This document shows positions 5,540 to 11,096 of a DNA stretch of 21,686 nucleotides, piece by piece. This DNA comes from a virus. Made by a program: the position numbers and the translations under genes. Numbering within the stretch: position 1 is the first letter of the stretch; every line of letters starts with the position of its first letter. Under the pieces are notes generated by a model. The model saw only the letters and a list, made by a program, of their open reading frames with translations, ran no database searches and was not told the DNA's origin. The stretch covers positions 1-21,686 of IMG/VR virus record IMGVR_UViG_3300046000_003593, one strand, 5' to 3'.

Positions 5540-5991
5540 AGAAAAGAACCAAACGCAAAGTCTACCCATTGTTCAACCCCATCACCCATGCGATAGCCGG
5601 GGCCTTGATCACTGACAACGAAATCCTAGACAAATTCCGCTTGCTTGAACTCACCTCAATCGAATCATTCCGCACTGGCACAGCAACCAGGGTTGACTGG
5701 GAGAATCTTGCCAGAATGATGAATGTTTGTGAGGTATCTGCTGAGATGGGTATCGGAGCAGAAGCACTTCCATCTTGCCAATGCCTTCAGGAGGTTCTTA
5801 TTGAGGCCCAAGAGCGGTTTAAAAAGATCGGACGATATGGACTGTCAGGCACAGGATTAAAAGCCGCCAAAGACGTTTTTGAGTACATCGACCTTCAGCG
5901 CACCAGCATTGCTAGATCCGAGTTTGAGAAGGTTATCGAAAAGACATACAACCGCATGAAGAGCAAACCCAATTTTATGGAGTTGGCATGA
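5536..5991 (+). CDS. Conserved-looking phage protein of unknown function
   Basis: 151 aa, start at 5536 with AGGAG upstream and ATGA coupling (a farther in-frame ATG at 5497 lacks this). Basic N-terminus KKRTKRKVYPLFNPITHAIAG is followed by a helical body with DWENLARMMNVCEVSAEMGIG. It resembles short proteins found beside RuvC-like genes in phages, but I know of no assigned function. It overlaps the resolvase gene by ATGA. Confidence 0.7.
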   Translation: MKKRTKRKVYPLFNPITHAIAGALITDNEILDKFRLLELTSIESFRTGTATRVDWENLARMMNVCEVSAEMGIGAEALPSCQCLQEVLIEAQERFKKIGRYGLSGTGLKAAKDVFEYIDLQRTSIARSEFEKVIEKTYNRMKSKPNFMELA

Positions 5992-6446
5992 AGATCTTCA
6001 TTGGGATCGATCCAGGGTTCTCAGGGGCCTGGGGAATGATCGATCACCACGGTAAGTACTGGTCATGCGGAGATATGCATCACACTGACAAATACATTGA
6101 AAGCCGTGCGGTGTGGGCTGAGATGTGTCAAGCCCTTGATCGACAGGACTGCGAGGTGGTGGTCGAGTCGGTGCATAGTATGCCGGGGCAGGGCGTACAT
6201 TCCACCTTCAAATTTGGGGTGGCGTTTGGTGGGGCTATAAACCTTGCTCAGAGATTTAATTGCCCCTGGCACCTAGTGACACCCCAGAAATGGAAAAAAG
6301 ACCTCAAGCTGGACTCTGACAAAAACAAAAGTTTGGCCCTGGCAAGAGAGTTATGGCCCCTGGCACCACTGGAGCGCAAGAAGGACAACGGGAGGGCAGA
6401 GGCATTGTTGATGGCAGAGTGGTTGAGGAGGCAAGATGGCATATAG
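5988..6446 (+). CDS. RuvC-like Holliday junction resolvase
   Basis: 152 aa, close to the usual size of phage RuvC-like enzymes. The RNase H-fold acidic residues are visible: D8 in IGIDPG, E60 in CEVVVES, and D133/E138 in KKDNGRAEALLMAEW. The VTPQKWKK segment (98-104) is a hallmark of the phage branch. It should cut four-way junctions during recombination or resolve branched DNA before packaging, dependent on Mg2+. Starts in an ATGA overlap; GGAG upstream. Confidence 0.9.
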   Translation: MKIFIGIDPGFSGAWGMIDHHGKYWSCGDMHHTDKYIESRAVWAEMCQALDRQDCEVVVESVHSMPGQGVHSTFKFGVAFGGAINLAQRFNCPWHLVTPQKWKKDLKLDSDKNKSLALARELWPLAPLERKKDNGRAEALLMAEWLRRQDGI

Positions 6447-6681
6447 CCCACTGCCCGAATGGGTCCGCAAGAGAAAGATCCAAGAAAGATTTGAGGCCAC
6501 TGGCAAGCCTTGGGGTGGCAAGCGCCCAGGTGCTGGAAGGCCTAGAGGGGACAGACCTACTGCTAAAGATGCAGTTTATGTCCGTATCTTGATAAACAGA
6601 ATTCAAGAGATGAACCTGAAAGAGTTGGGAGAAGACAACTTGGACAGGGGTGTGCAAGCGTTAATAGACAAACATGTATGA
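6436..6681 (+). CDS. Basic DNA-binding-like small protein
   Basis: 81 aa. GGKRPGAGRPRGDRPTAKDA (27-46) is a basic Gly/Arg/Pro segment of AT-hook type often seen at the start of phage DNA-associated proteins. The rest (VYVRILINRIQEMNLKELGE) may form a ribbon-helix-helix-like or simple helical unit. GAGGAGG just upstream of 6436 is a strong ribosome binding site. Overlaps RuvC by 11 nt. Function unknown. Confidence 0.65.
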   Translation: MAYSPLPEWVRKRKIQERFEATGKPWGGKRPGAGRPRGDRPTAKDAVYVRILINRIQEMNLKELGEDNLDRGVQALIDKHV

Positions 6682-6980
6682 GTTATACACAACTGGAAAT
6701 TGAAATTTTGCGTTGGGCTGAAGCTCGAAAGATCATCCCCAACAGCAATCCACAGTCACAATTTTTGAAAGCCTGTAGCGAGATGGGCGAGTTGGCTGAT
6801 GCACTTAACAAAAAGGATATGGACGGCATCAAGGACGGCGTGGGCGATGTGCTGGTGTGCTTGATCAACATGTGTGCTTTGTTGGACATCAACTTGACTG
6901 ATTGCTTGCAGTTGGCTTACAACGAGATCAAAGATAGAAAGGGCACTTTGTTGCCCAATGGCGTATTTGTAAAGGAATAA
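6678..6980 (+). CDS. MazG-like nucleotide pyrophosphohydrolase
   Basis: 100 aa. The all-alpha NTP-PPase pattern is present: FLKACSEMGELADAL supplies E35 and E38, and IKDGVGDVLVCLINMCALL supplies D53 and D57. These residues bind Mg2+ in MazG and dUTPase-like relatives. The enzyme likely hydrolyses NTPs to NMP and pyrophosphate, adjusting nucleotide pools or alarmone levels during infection; substrate is not evident. ATGA overlap at 6678. Confidence 0.85.
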   Translation: MSYTQLEIEILRWAEARKIIPNSNPQSQFLKACSEMGELADALNKKDMDGIKDGVGDVLVCLINMCALLDINLTDCLQLAYNEIKDRKGTLLPNGVFVKE

Positions 6981-6981
6981 C

Positions 6982-7308
6982 ATGGAAGTGGACCCAAACA
7001 AGGCGATTAAATACATTCAAGAGAATGCCAAGGACTATGCTGATGCCAAGGGCAGGCGAGTGCATCTAGAGCATTTCTTGAAGACAGTAAAAGCTCAACT
7101 GATGAGCGACTCAGATGAGAAAACGCTAGGTGCCCAAGAGGCCTATGCGTACTCACACGGGCGCTACATTGACCAACTGAGCGCATTGAAGGAAGCTGTT
7201 ATTCAAGAGGAATACTTGAAGTACATGCTAAAAGCCGCTGAATTGCGTATTGAAGTATTCAAAGTGGATGCTTACAACATGAGAGCAGAGATGAGGGCCA
7301 CCACATGA
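6982..7308 (+). CDS. Phage coiled-coil-like protein of unknown function
   Basis: 108 aa, almost entirely helical and charged. The pattern HLEHFLKTVKAQLM ... LGAQEAYAYSH ... LSALKEAVIQEEYLKYMLKAAELRIEVFK is familiar from small phage proteins in recombination/replication clusters, with no established role. AAAGGAATAAC precedes the ATG at 6982. Overlaps the next gene by ATGA. Confidence 0.75.
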   Translation: MEVDPNKAIKYIQENAKDYADAKGRRVHLEHFLKTVKAQLMSDSDEKTLGAQEAYAYSHGRYIDQLSALKEAVIQEEYLKYMLKAAELRIEVFKVDAYNMRAEMRATT

Positions 7309-7676
7309 TGTACCGGGATGTCCACCTGCTCAACCTTGCAAAGGGCCAACAGTGCTTGCTCCAGTGCCATCCACAGTGCATGGATGATGAAGGGTCGACC
7401 ACTGTTGCCGCCCACAGTAACTGGGGTGAGCATGGCAAGGGTAAGTCGATCAAGGCTGAAGACAGCTACAGCGTGTGGGCTTGTTGGAGGTGCCACCAAC
7501 TGCTGGACCAGGGCATGACTGAGATAGGCAAGAAAGAAGTCTGGCTGGAAGGCTATGAAAGACAAAAACAAGAATGGCAAAAGATCGCAGATAATCCCAC
7601 CATAAAGCCCTGGAGAAGAGAAACAGCCAGGAGAGTGTTAGATCATTTAGGAGTGCCATATGGACAAGATCGGTGA
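7305..7676 (+). CDS. DUF1364/YbcO-like putative nuclease
   Basis: 123 aa. The pattern NLAKGQQCLLQCHPQC ... TTVAAHSNWGEHGKGKSIKA ... VWACWRCHQLLDQG matches the DUF1364 family (E. coli DLP12 prophage YbcO). Cys17, Cys21, Cys25, Cys60 and Cys63 with His37, His43 and His64 could form a zinc-stabilised HNH-like site. A role in phage DNA recombination is generally assumed for the family. Start at 7305 in an ATGA overlap. Confidence 0.85.
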   Translation: MMYRDVHLLNLAKGQQCLLQCHPQCMDDEGSTTVAAHSNWGEHGKGKSIKAEDSYSVWACWRCHQLLDQGMTEIGKKEVWLEGYERQKQEWQKIADNPTIKPWRRETARRVLDHLGVPYGQDR

Positions 7677-8019
7677 ATTCTTCCTTACCCTGCTACATGC
7701 CGCCACTAATACACACATTCTCCACCTACAAACCACAAGTTATGCAGAGCATGTGGCCTTGGGTGAGTTTTACACGGAACTCCCAGAGTTGGTAGACACG
7801 GTCATTGAAAGCATCCAAGGGCGATATGGTCAGATCATCCAGTATCCCCAAGATTACTTTGTGCCCAGCAATTCAGGCCTGGAAGAGCTAGAAGCACTGA
7901 AAACCTATGTGGAGCAAAACAGACAATTTCTCCCGCAAGATAGTGAAATCCAAAATGATGTTGATCAAATTTCCTCACTGATTAACAGCACTTTGTACAA
8001 GTTGCGTTTTTTAAAATAA
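7660..8019 (+). CDS. DUF5856-type, Dps/ferritin-like helical protein
   Basis: 119 aa. The N-terminal half LLHAATNTHILHLQTTSYAE, then HVALGEFYTELPELVDTVIE, resembles Dps/ferritin-like four-helix proteins and the phage DUF5856 family. Possible metal ligands are H31, D46 and E50. Whether it binds iron or DNA is not shown. AGGAG lies 7 nt before the ATG at 7660, and the gene overlaps the previous one by 17 nt. It is the last gene of the rightward early block. Confidence 0.7.
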   Translation: MDKIGEFFLTLLHAATNTHILHLQTTSYAEHVALGEFYTELPELVDTVIESIQGRYGQIIQYPQDYFVPSNSGLEELEALKTYVEQNRQFLPQDSEIQNDVDQISSLINSTLYKLRFLK

Positions 8020-8119
8020 TCCCCCTAGAAAAAACAGGTGGGGGGGTCGAAACAAAAGAGGGGCCTAAACTTTTTGAGGGGGGGGTGTCCTAAAAATACA
8101 GGCCAAAACACCATTTTTC

Positions 8120-8218
8120 TCAAAATGACTACTCAAAATCATAAAATTGTCAGAATTATCACTCAAATTGACGATTATGGTCAGAATCAGTACTAAATCT
8201 GGCAACTATGGTCAGAAT
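8120..8218 (+). repeat. Iteron-like direct repeats, 30-31 bp period
   Basis: The core TCARAAT occurs at 8120 (TCAAAAT), 8150, 8181 and 8212 (TCAGAAT), spaced 30, 31 and 31 bp. After the first three cores a 4-nt gap is followed by ACTCAAAA, ACTCAAAT and ACTAAATC. The last two cores are preceded by TATGG. The region is AT-rich. This is the arrangement expected of iterons bound by an initiator, or of repeated operators. Confidence 0.7.
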
Positions 8219-8236
8219 GCCTTGGTTTTCTGCCGA

Positions 8237-8245
8237 TTATCCGCA
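8237..8245 (+). promoter_or_regulatory. DnaA-like box
   Basis: TTATCCGCA differs from the DnaA consensus TTATCCACA at one position. It lies 19 bp after the last iteron-like core. Confidence 0.35.
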
Positions 8246-8260
8246 GAATGATGTGCTTTC

Positions 8261-8540
8261 CCTGGTGTGCAGGCATCAGGGCAGGCAGGCCACCGATCAG
8301 GCCACCACCTGGGCAGATCAGGCCACCGATCAGGCACCAGGGCACACCACCAGGGCAGGCCACACACCACCGATCAGGCCACCCAGGCCACCACACCACC
8401 CAGGCCATCGATCACCACCACACCACCCAGCACCCAGGCCACTGGCCCAGCACAGGCCACCAGGGCACCACCCAGGCCCAGGCACTGCCCATGCACTGCC
8501 ACCACCCAGGCACCACCGATCACCCCATGCCACCAGGGCA
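8261..8540. repeat. 280-bp low-complexity tract without AA, TT or TA
   Basis: The stretch is built from CAGG, CCACC, GGGCA and GATC words; GATCAGGCCACC occurs exactly at 8295, 8316 and 8372, with a variant at 8328. Reading every base, no AA, TT or TA dinucleotide is present. There is no regular period. It has no ribosome binding site or credible protein in any frame. Confidence 0.75.
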
Positions 8541-8572
8541 ATGATGTAAGCACTCACTTCAAAAACACTGCC

Positions 8573-8597
8573 AAAAAAACCCAGGCATAAACCTGGG
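8573..8597 (-). terminator. Intrinsic terminator of the minus-strand island
   Basis: On the minus strand, CCCAGG-TTTATG-CCTGGG (8580-8597) is followed by seven T (8573-8579). It lies 17 nt after the stop of the last island gene. Confidence 0.75.
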
Positions 8598-8613
8598 CAT
8601 TTTTAAAAGTGAT

Positions 8614-8784
8614 TTACAGGGAATCGATCAGGGGCCAAAAATGGTCACACAGCACCACACGGGTCAATCTGGGCCCCTGTAATGGGTGGCAGTAGATCAG
8701 GCCATTGTGCACACTATCCACCACCCACAGGGCTTGATTATCGTCAAGGGTGATCACACCCACATTGTCGGGCTTAATTTGCAT
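8614..8784 (-). CDS. 56-aa hypothetical protein, last gene of the island
   Basis: The ATG at 8784 overlaps the end of the upstream gene (ATGCAAATTAA). The translation MQIKPDNVGVITLDDNQALW continues VVDSVHNGLIYCHPLQGPRL and ends PLIDSL. Alternating hydrophobic residues suggest a small beta protein. No family recognised. A strong terminator follows directly. Confidence 0.65.
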   Translation of the reverse strand: MQIKPDNVGVITLDDNQALWVVDSVHNGLIYCHPLQGPRLTRVVLCDHFWPLIDSL

Positions 8785-8989
8785 ATACAGACCTTTCCAG
8801 GGTTTCGAGATAATCGATCACAGAATCTAGGCATGTGCCCACAGTAGACCCCAGGCCATCGGTGGTTTTGCGCTTTGCTGTCGTTGACAGGGTTTCCCTG
8901 ATATCGTACAGGTCGAATAATGCCTGTGTGACATCGTTAAAATCGATTTCTACAGGCTTTGGATTTTCTAAAAATCTGGTGTCTATCAT
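8774..8989 (-). CDS. 71-aa hypothetical protein
   Basis: Helical, acidic protein (VEIDFNDVTQALFDLYDIRE ... DSVIDYLETLERSVYAN) without a recognised family. It is coupled at both ends: its ATG overlaps the TGA of the 46-aa gene, and its stop overlaps the ATG of the 56-aa gene. Confidence 0.65.
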   Translation of the reverse strand: MIDTRFLENPKPVEIDFNDVTQALFDLYDIRETLSTTAKRKTTDGLGSTVGTCLDSVIDYLETLERSVYAN

Positions 8990-9126
8990 GGTTTATTTTC
9001 CAATATGGTTATCACTTCTTCAATTGCATTTATGCCATCTTGAAAATCACCCTTAGTTAAATCAAAAATGGCAGAATTTAAAATTTCCCAGATCAATTGG
9101 GTGATTTCTGGTGATGTGTTTTTCAT
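8986..9126 (-). CDS. 46-aa hypothetical protein
   Basis: ATG at 9126 preceded by AAAGGG. The translation opens MKNTSPEITQLIWEILNSAI and ends EEVITILENKP. It is helical with no recognised motif, and coupled to the next gene by an overlap (CCATGATAG). Confidence 0.65.
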   Translation of the reverse strand: MKNTSPEITQLIWEILNSAIFDLTKGDFQDGINAIEEVITILENKP

Positions 9127-9137
9127 GGTTGACCCTT

Positions 9138-9812
9138 TCATGCTTGTTTCAAAAAAAAGACTTTATTCGCTTTCGCTTTGCTTGTCCCATGTGCAGGGAA
9201 ACCCACAATTACAGATCGATCACGCACTGCACACAGTTTGCATGTAAAGCATGAAACCCCATCTTTATAGGTGGCAGGGCATGTCACTACTAATCGCCCC
9301 TGTGGGGTGCGTGTGTGTGTAGGGGCATCAATTGGGAGAATGGTCACTACAGGGCCTGCACCAGTGTTTGCCAGGGTATCAGCATGGGCCAGCCCATTTG
9401 CCGACAGGTTAACAGTGAAACCCCAGGCATTTGCATGTCTAACCCAGTGCAAGGCCTGGGCACTGTGTTTGTGTGTGTAGGTGAACCCTTTGCGCCCCTG
9501 GTTTGCTTTGACAATCTGCCCCAGTGCCACAGGGTCGACCGATTCACCCTGCCCAGGCAGATCACCTGCCTGATTCATGCGCCAAATGGTGCCATTTGCA
9601 AGGCCTGCGATGGCATCACAAAAGGCCTGCCATGACATGCCACGATCACCCTGGGTTACTTTGGCCCAATGCAGTGCCAGGGGCCCAGAATCGGCATAAC
9701 ACCCATTCTTTTTAAATGGGCATGACCCAGGGCATGTATCGGCGCTTGATGTGCTAACAGGCATGGGCCCAGTTTTCACATTAGATGACTTCATTGTGAG
9801 ATGGACTAACAT
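9138..9812 (-). CDS. DUF7227-like cysteine-rich phage protein
   Basis: 224 aa, the largest gene of the island. Start at 9812 (ATG) with AAGGA upstream; an in-frame TTG at 9818 is less likely. Cys27, Cys31 and Cys38 form the first cluster (CPGSCPFKKNGCYA) and Cys178, Cys188, Cys191 and Cys194 the second (SCFTCKLC). Between them are WRMNQAGDLPG, GFTYTHKH and GFTVNLSA, and near the end IVGFPAHG. These segments are characteristic of an uncharacterised phage family (DUF7227-like as I recall it; mycobacteriophage-type relatives exist). The conserved cysteines may bind an Fe-S cluster or zinc. No reaction is established. Confidence 0.75.
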   Translation of the reverse strand: MLVHLTMKSSNVKTGPMPVSTSSADTCPGSCPFKKNGCYADSGPLALHWAKVTQGDRGMSWQAFCDAIAGLANGTIWRMNQAGDLPGQGESVDPVALGQIVKANQGRKGFTYTHKHSAQALHWVRHANAWGFTVNLSANGLAHADTLANTGAGPVVTILPIDAPTHTRTPQGRLVVTCPATYKDGVSCFTCKLCAVRDRSVIVGFPAHGTSKAKANKVFFLKQA

Positions 9813-9824
9813 TTTCAATTCCTT

Positions 9825-10121
9825 TTAAATATATTGACAATCTGGGCACCTGGGCCAGCCATCGGTGGTGTCCCATTGATCCCTGGGTGTGGTGCACCCA
9901 CAATCGCAGGTTTTCACCAATGGATCACCCTTTTTGTCGAATTTCACTGATTGATCGGTGGTGTCATAGTAGGTTCTCAGTTTGCATGTATCGCACCACA
10001 TGCCATATGCACCATGTGGGAAACCATAAAAAAGGGGCTTTTCATGCCCTATGGGTGTCTCACAGTGGAAACAATGCACACCACTATGGGTGTCATATCT
10101 AGGGAAAATGCCATTTTGCAT
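9825..10121 (-). CDS. Zinc-ribbon-like protein with several Cys pairs
   Basis: 98 aa. The start at 10121 (MQNGIFPRYDTHSG) is chosen over a far upstream ATG at 10271 because the latter would run through two other genes. Cys/His pairs HCFHCETPIGH, WCDTCK, CDCGC and CPDC could hold two or three zinc ions. Such proteins usually bind nucleic acid or protein partners; the partner is unknown. It directly follows the DUF7227-like gene upstream in transcription order. Confidence 0.7.
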   Translation of the reverse strand: MQNGIFPRYDTHSGVHCFHCETPIGHEKPLFYGFPHGAYGMWCDTCKLRTYYDTTDQSVKFDKKGDPLVKTCDCGCTTPRDQWDTTDGWPRCPDCQYI

Positions 10122-10123
10122 GT

Positions 10124-10207
10124 TTAACCCCAGATCATGAGAATGAGAGACAGGGCACAGGCACACAATGCACAGGCCCAGGTGGTAATGATGTCGGTGT
10201 TGTCCAT
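10124..10207 (-). CDS. 27-aa membrane miniprotein
   Basis: ATG at 10207, TAA at 10124. After MDNTDIITT the residues form one hydrophobic, Cys-containing span (WACALCACALSLILMIWG). The gene fits exactly in the gap between its neighbours: 2 bp after the stop at 10210 and 2 bp before the ATG at 10121. The neat fit is the main support; no clear ribosome binding site of its own. Confidence 0.5.
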   Translation of the reverse strand: MDNTDIITTWACALCACALSLILMIWG

Positions 10208-10209
10208 GG

Positions 10210-10410
10210 TCAGGCCTTTTGTGCTTTATTTGGGAGAATCCCAAGGGTTTCAATGTGTCGAATAGCCACAAAATCTAAGGGCAAAGATGACCCATTGATC
10301 AGTGCGACAGCTTGGTTACATGTAACAGGGTGGCTAAATACTCTGCGAGAATGATCATCATTTTTGATGACCACCACATAATCCTTTTTACCTTGTCCTT
10401 TTGATTTCAT
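10210..10410 (-). CDS. 66-aa hypothetical protein
   Basis: Basic N-terminus (MKSKGQGKKDYVVVIKNDD), then a mixed segment with one Cys and a KAQKA end. The ATG at 10410 has AAAAGGC upstream. No family recognised. It lies 2 bp after the stop of the preceding island gene. Confidence 0.65.
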   Translation of the reverse strand: MKSKGQGKKDYVVVIKNDDHSRRVFSHPVTCNQAVALINGSSLPLDFVAIRHIETLGILPNKAQKA

Positions 10411-10412
10411 GT

Positions 10413-10745
10413 TTATGCCTTTTTTGCTGGTTTCACTGCCAGGGAATCTGCACTGGTGGTGGTGTGTGCTGTCAATAGCTGATGGCTGGGGTCAAAATCA
10501 ATGCCATGCTTGGCACAGAATGCCACTGCGACAGAATGCCAGTCAACCTTGACGGCCCCTGTGGTGGTGTACACCAGGGCATCGGCATGGGTGCCAGGAT
10601 AAGTGCCAGCGCCCAGGGCCTTGATGGCTTTTTTGGCATTGTCTAATCGCTTGGTCAGATCGACATGCTCAGTGTGCAGGTCTAGGTATTCATTGACCAC
10701 TGTGGTGGTGCTGGGTGTGAGAATTACTGTGTTTGTGGTTTCCAT
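10413..10745 (-). CDS. Small phage protein with coiled coil and VDWHSVA motif
   Basis: 110 aa. A helix (NEYLDLHTEHVDLTKRLDNA) is followed by ALGAGTYPGTHADALVYTTT and GAVKVDWHSVAVAF. This helix plus G-x-Y-x-G plus VDWxxVA plan recurs in short phage proteins found near recombination genes, function unknown. AAAGGAAAACACA precedes the ATG at 10745. The C-terminus is Thr/Ala/Lys-rich. Confidence 0.7.
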   Translation of the reverse strand: METTNTVILTPSTTTVVNEYLDLHTEHVDLTKRLDNAKKAIKALGAGTYPGTHADALVYTTTGAVKVDWHSVAVAFCAKHGIDFDPSHQLLTAHTTTSADSLAVKPAKKA

Positions 10746-10775
10746 TGTGTTTTCCTTTGATTGTTGTCTGTGGGT

Positions 10776-11003
10776 TTACTGTTTTTGTGCAATTTTTTCG
10801 CTCAATAATGCTAAATTTTGGATCAATGTACCCGCTCTAACTTTGGTAATAGTTTGCACAGATCCCATCGTTTTAATGGTTTCAAACCAGCCATTAGGCA
10901 GTGGATTAACCACAATTCTCAGATCTGAGTTAATGGGGTTCTTTGCCAATTGCCATATGGTCATATAGGCGCTGGCTAAATTGTGTCGGTCTATTGAATG
11001 CAT
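10776..11003 (-). CDS. 75-aa hypothetical protein, first gene of the island
   Basis: MHSIDRHNLASAYMTIWQLA opens a mixed alpha/beta protein ending LSEKIAQKQ. No family recognised. It has a strong AAAGGAAAGCACC ribosome binding site and is the promoter-proximal gene of the minus-strand island. Confidence 0.65.
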   Translation of the reverse strand: MHSIDRHNLASAYMTIWQLAKNPINSDLRIVVNPLPNGWFETIKTMGSVQTITKVRAGTLIQNLALLSEKIAQKQ

Positions 11004-11025
11004 GGTGCTTTCCTTTGATTGAGTG

Positions 11026-11043
11026 CCAGGGTTTATGCCCTGG
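11026..11043 (-). promoter_or_regulatory. Leader hairpin of the minus-strand island
   Basis: On the minus strand CCAGGG-CATAAA-CCCTGG forms a 6-bp stem with a 6-nt loop, just upstream of the ribosome binding site of the first island gene. No T-run follows, so it is more likely a leader structure or protein-binding site than a terminator. Confidence 0.5.
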
Positions 11044-11076
11044 TGTATCTATTATCGGGTTTATTGTCTCAAAGTA

Positions 11077-11096
11077 TATTAGGACAAACCCTAATA
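11077..11096. promoter_or_regulatory. 20-bp palindrome, candidate operator
   Basis: TATTAGG, six bases, CCTAATA: a perfect 7-6-7 inverted repeat about 75 bp before the first island gene. Size and symmetry fit a dimeric repressor site. The island's promoter should lie here, but no single -35/-10 pair stands out. Confidence 0.45.

Larger units (their letters stand above)
8020..8613. other. Non-coding region with G-tracts, iterons and low-complexity DNA
   Basis: Contents in order: three G-tracts (8040-8046, 8060-8063, 8078-8085); an imperfect hairpin GGCCT/AGGCC (8062-8104); the direct repeats at 8120-8218; a DnaA-like box; a 280-bp CAGG/CCACC-rich stretch; and the terminator of the minus-strand island. 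Long plus-strand frames here arise only because TA, and so TAA and TAG, are missing. Confidence 0.7.

Noticed and set aside
5421-5615. Plus-strand frame of 64 aa
   Set aside because: Overlaps two better supported genes that are coupled by ATGA at 5536.
8040-8085. G-quadruplex
   Set aside because: Only three G-runs with loops of more than 10 nt; does not meet the usual four-run short-loop pattern.
8036-8218. CRISPR array
   Set aside because: The repeated core is only 7-8 bp with a second short conserved block; period is 30-31 bp in total, too short for repeat plus spacer. No cas genes.
8208-8590. Three long overlapping plus-strand frames and matching minus-strand frames rich in His/Pro/Gly/Trp
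   Set aside because: They exist because the tract has no TA dinucleotide and hence no TAA or TAG. No ribosome binding sites, and protein composition is that of translated low-complexity DNA.
8573-11043. Insertion sequence or transposon
   Set aside because: No transposase gene and no perfect terminal inverted repeats with target duplication; only short hairpin similarity, recorded as a finding.
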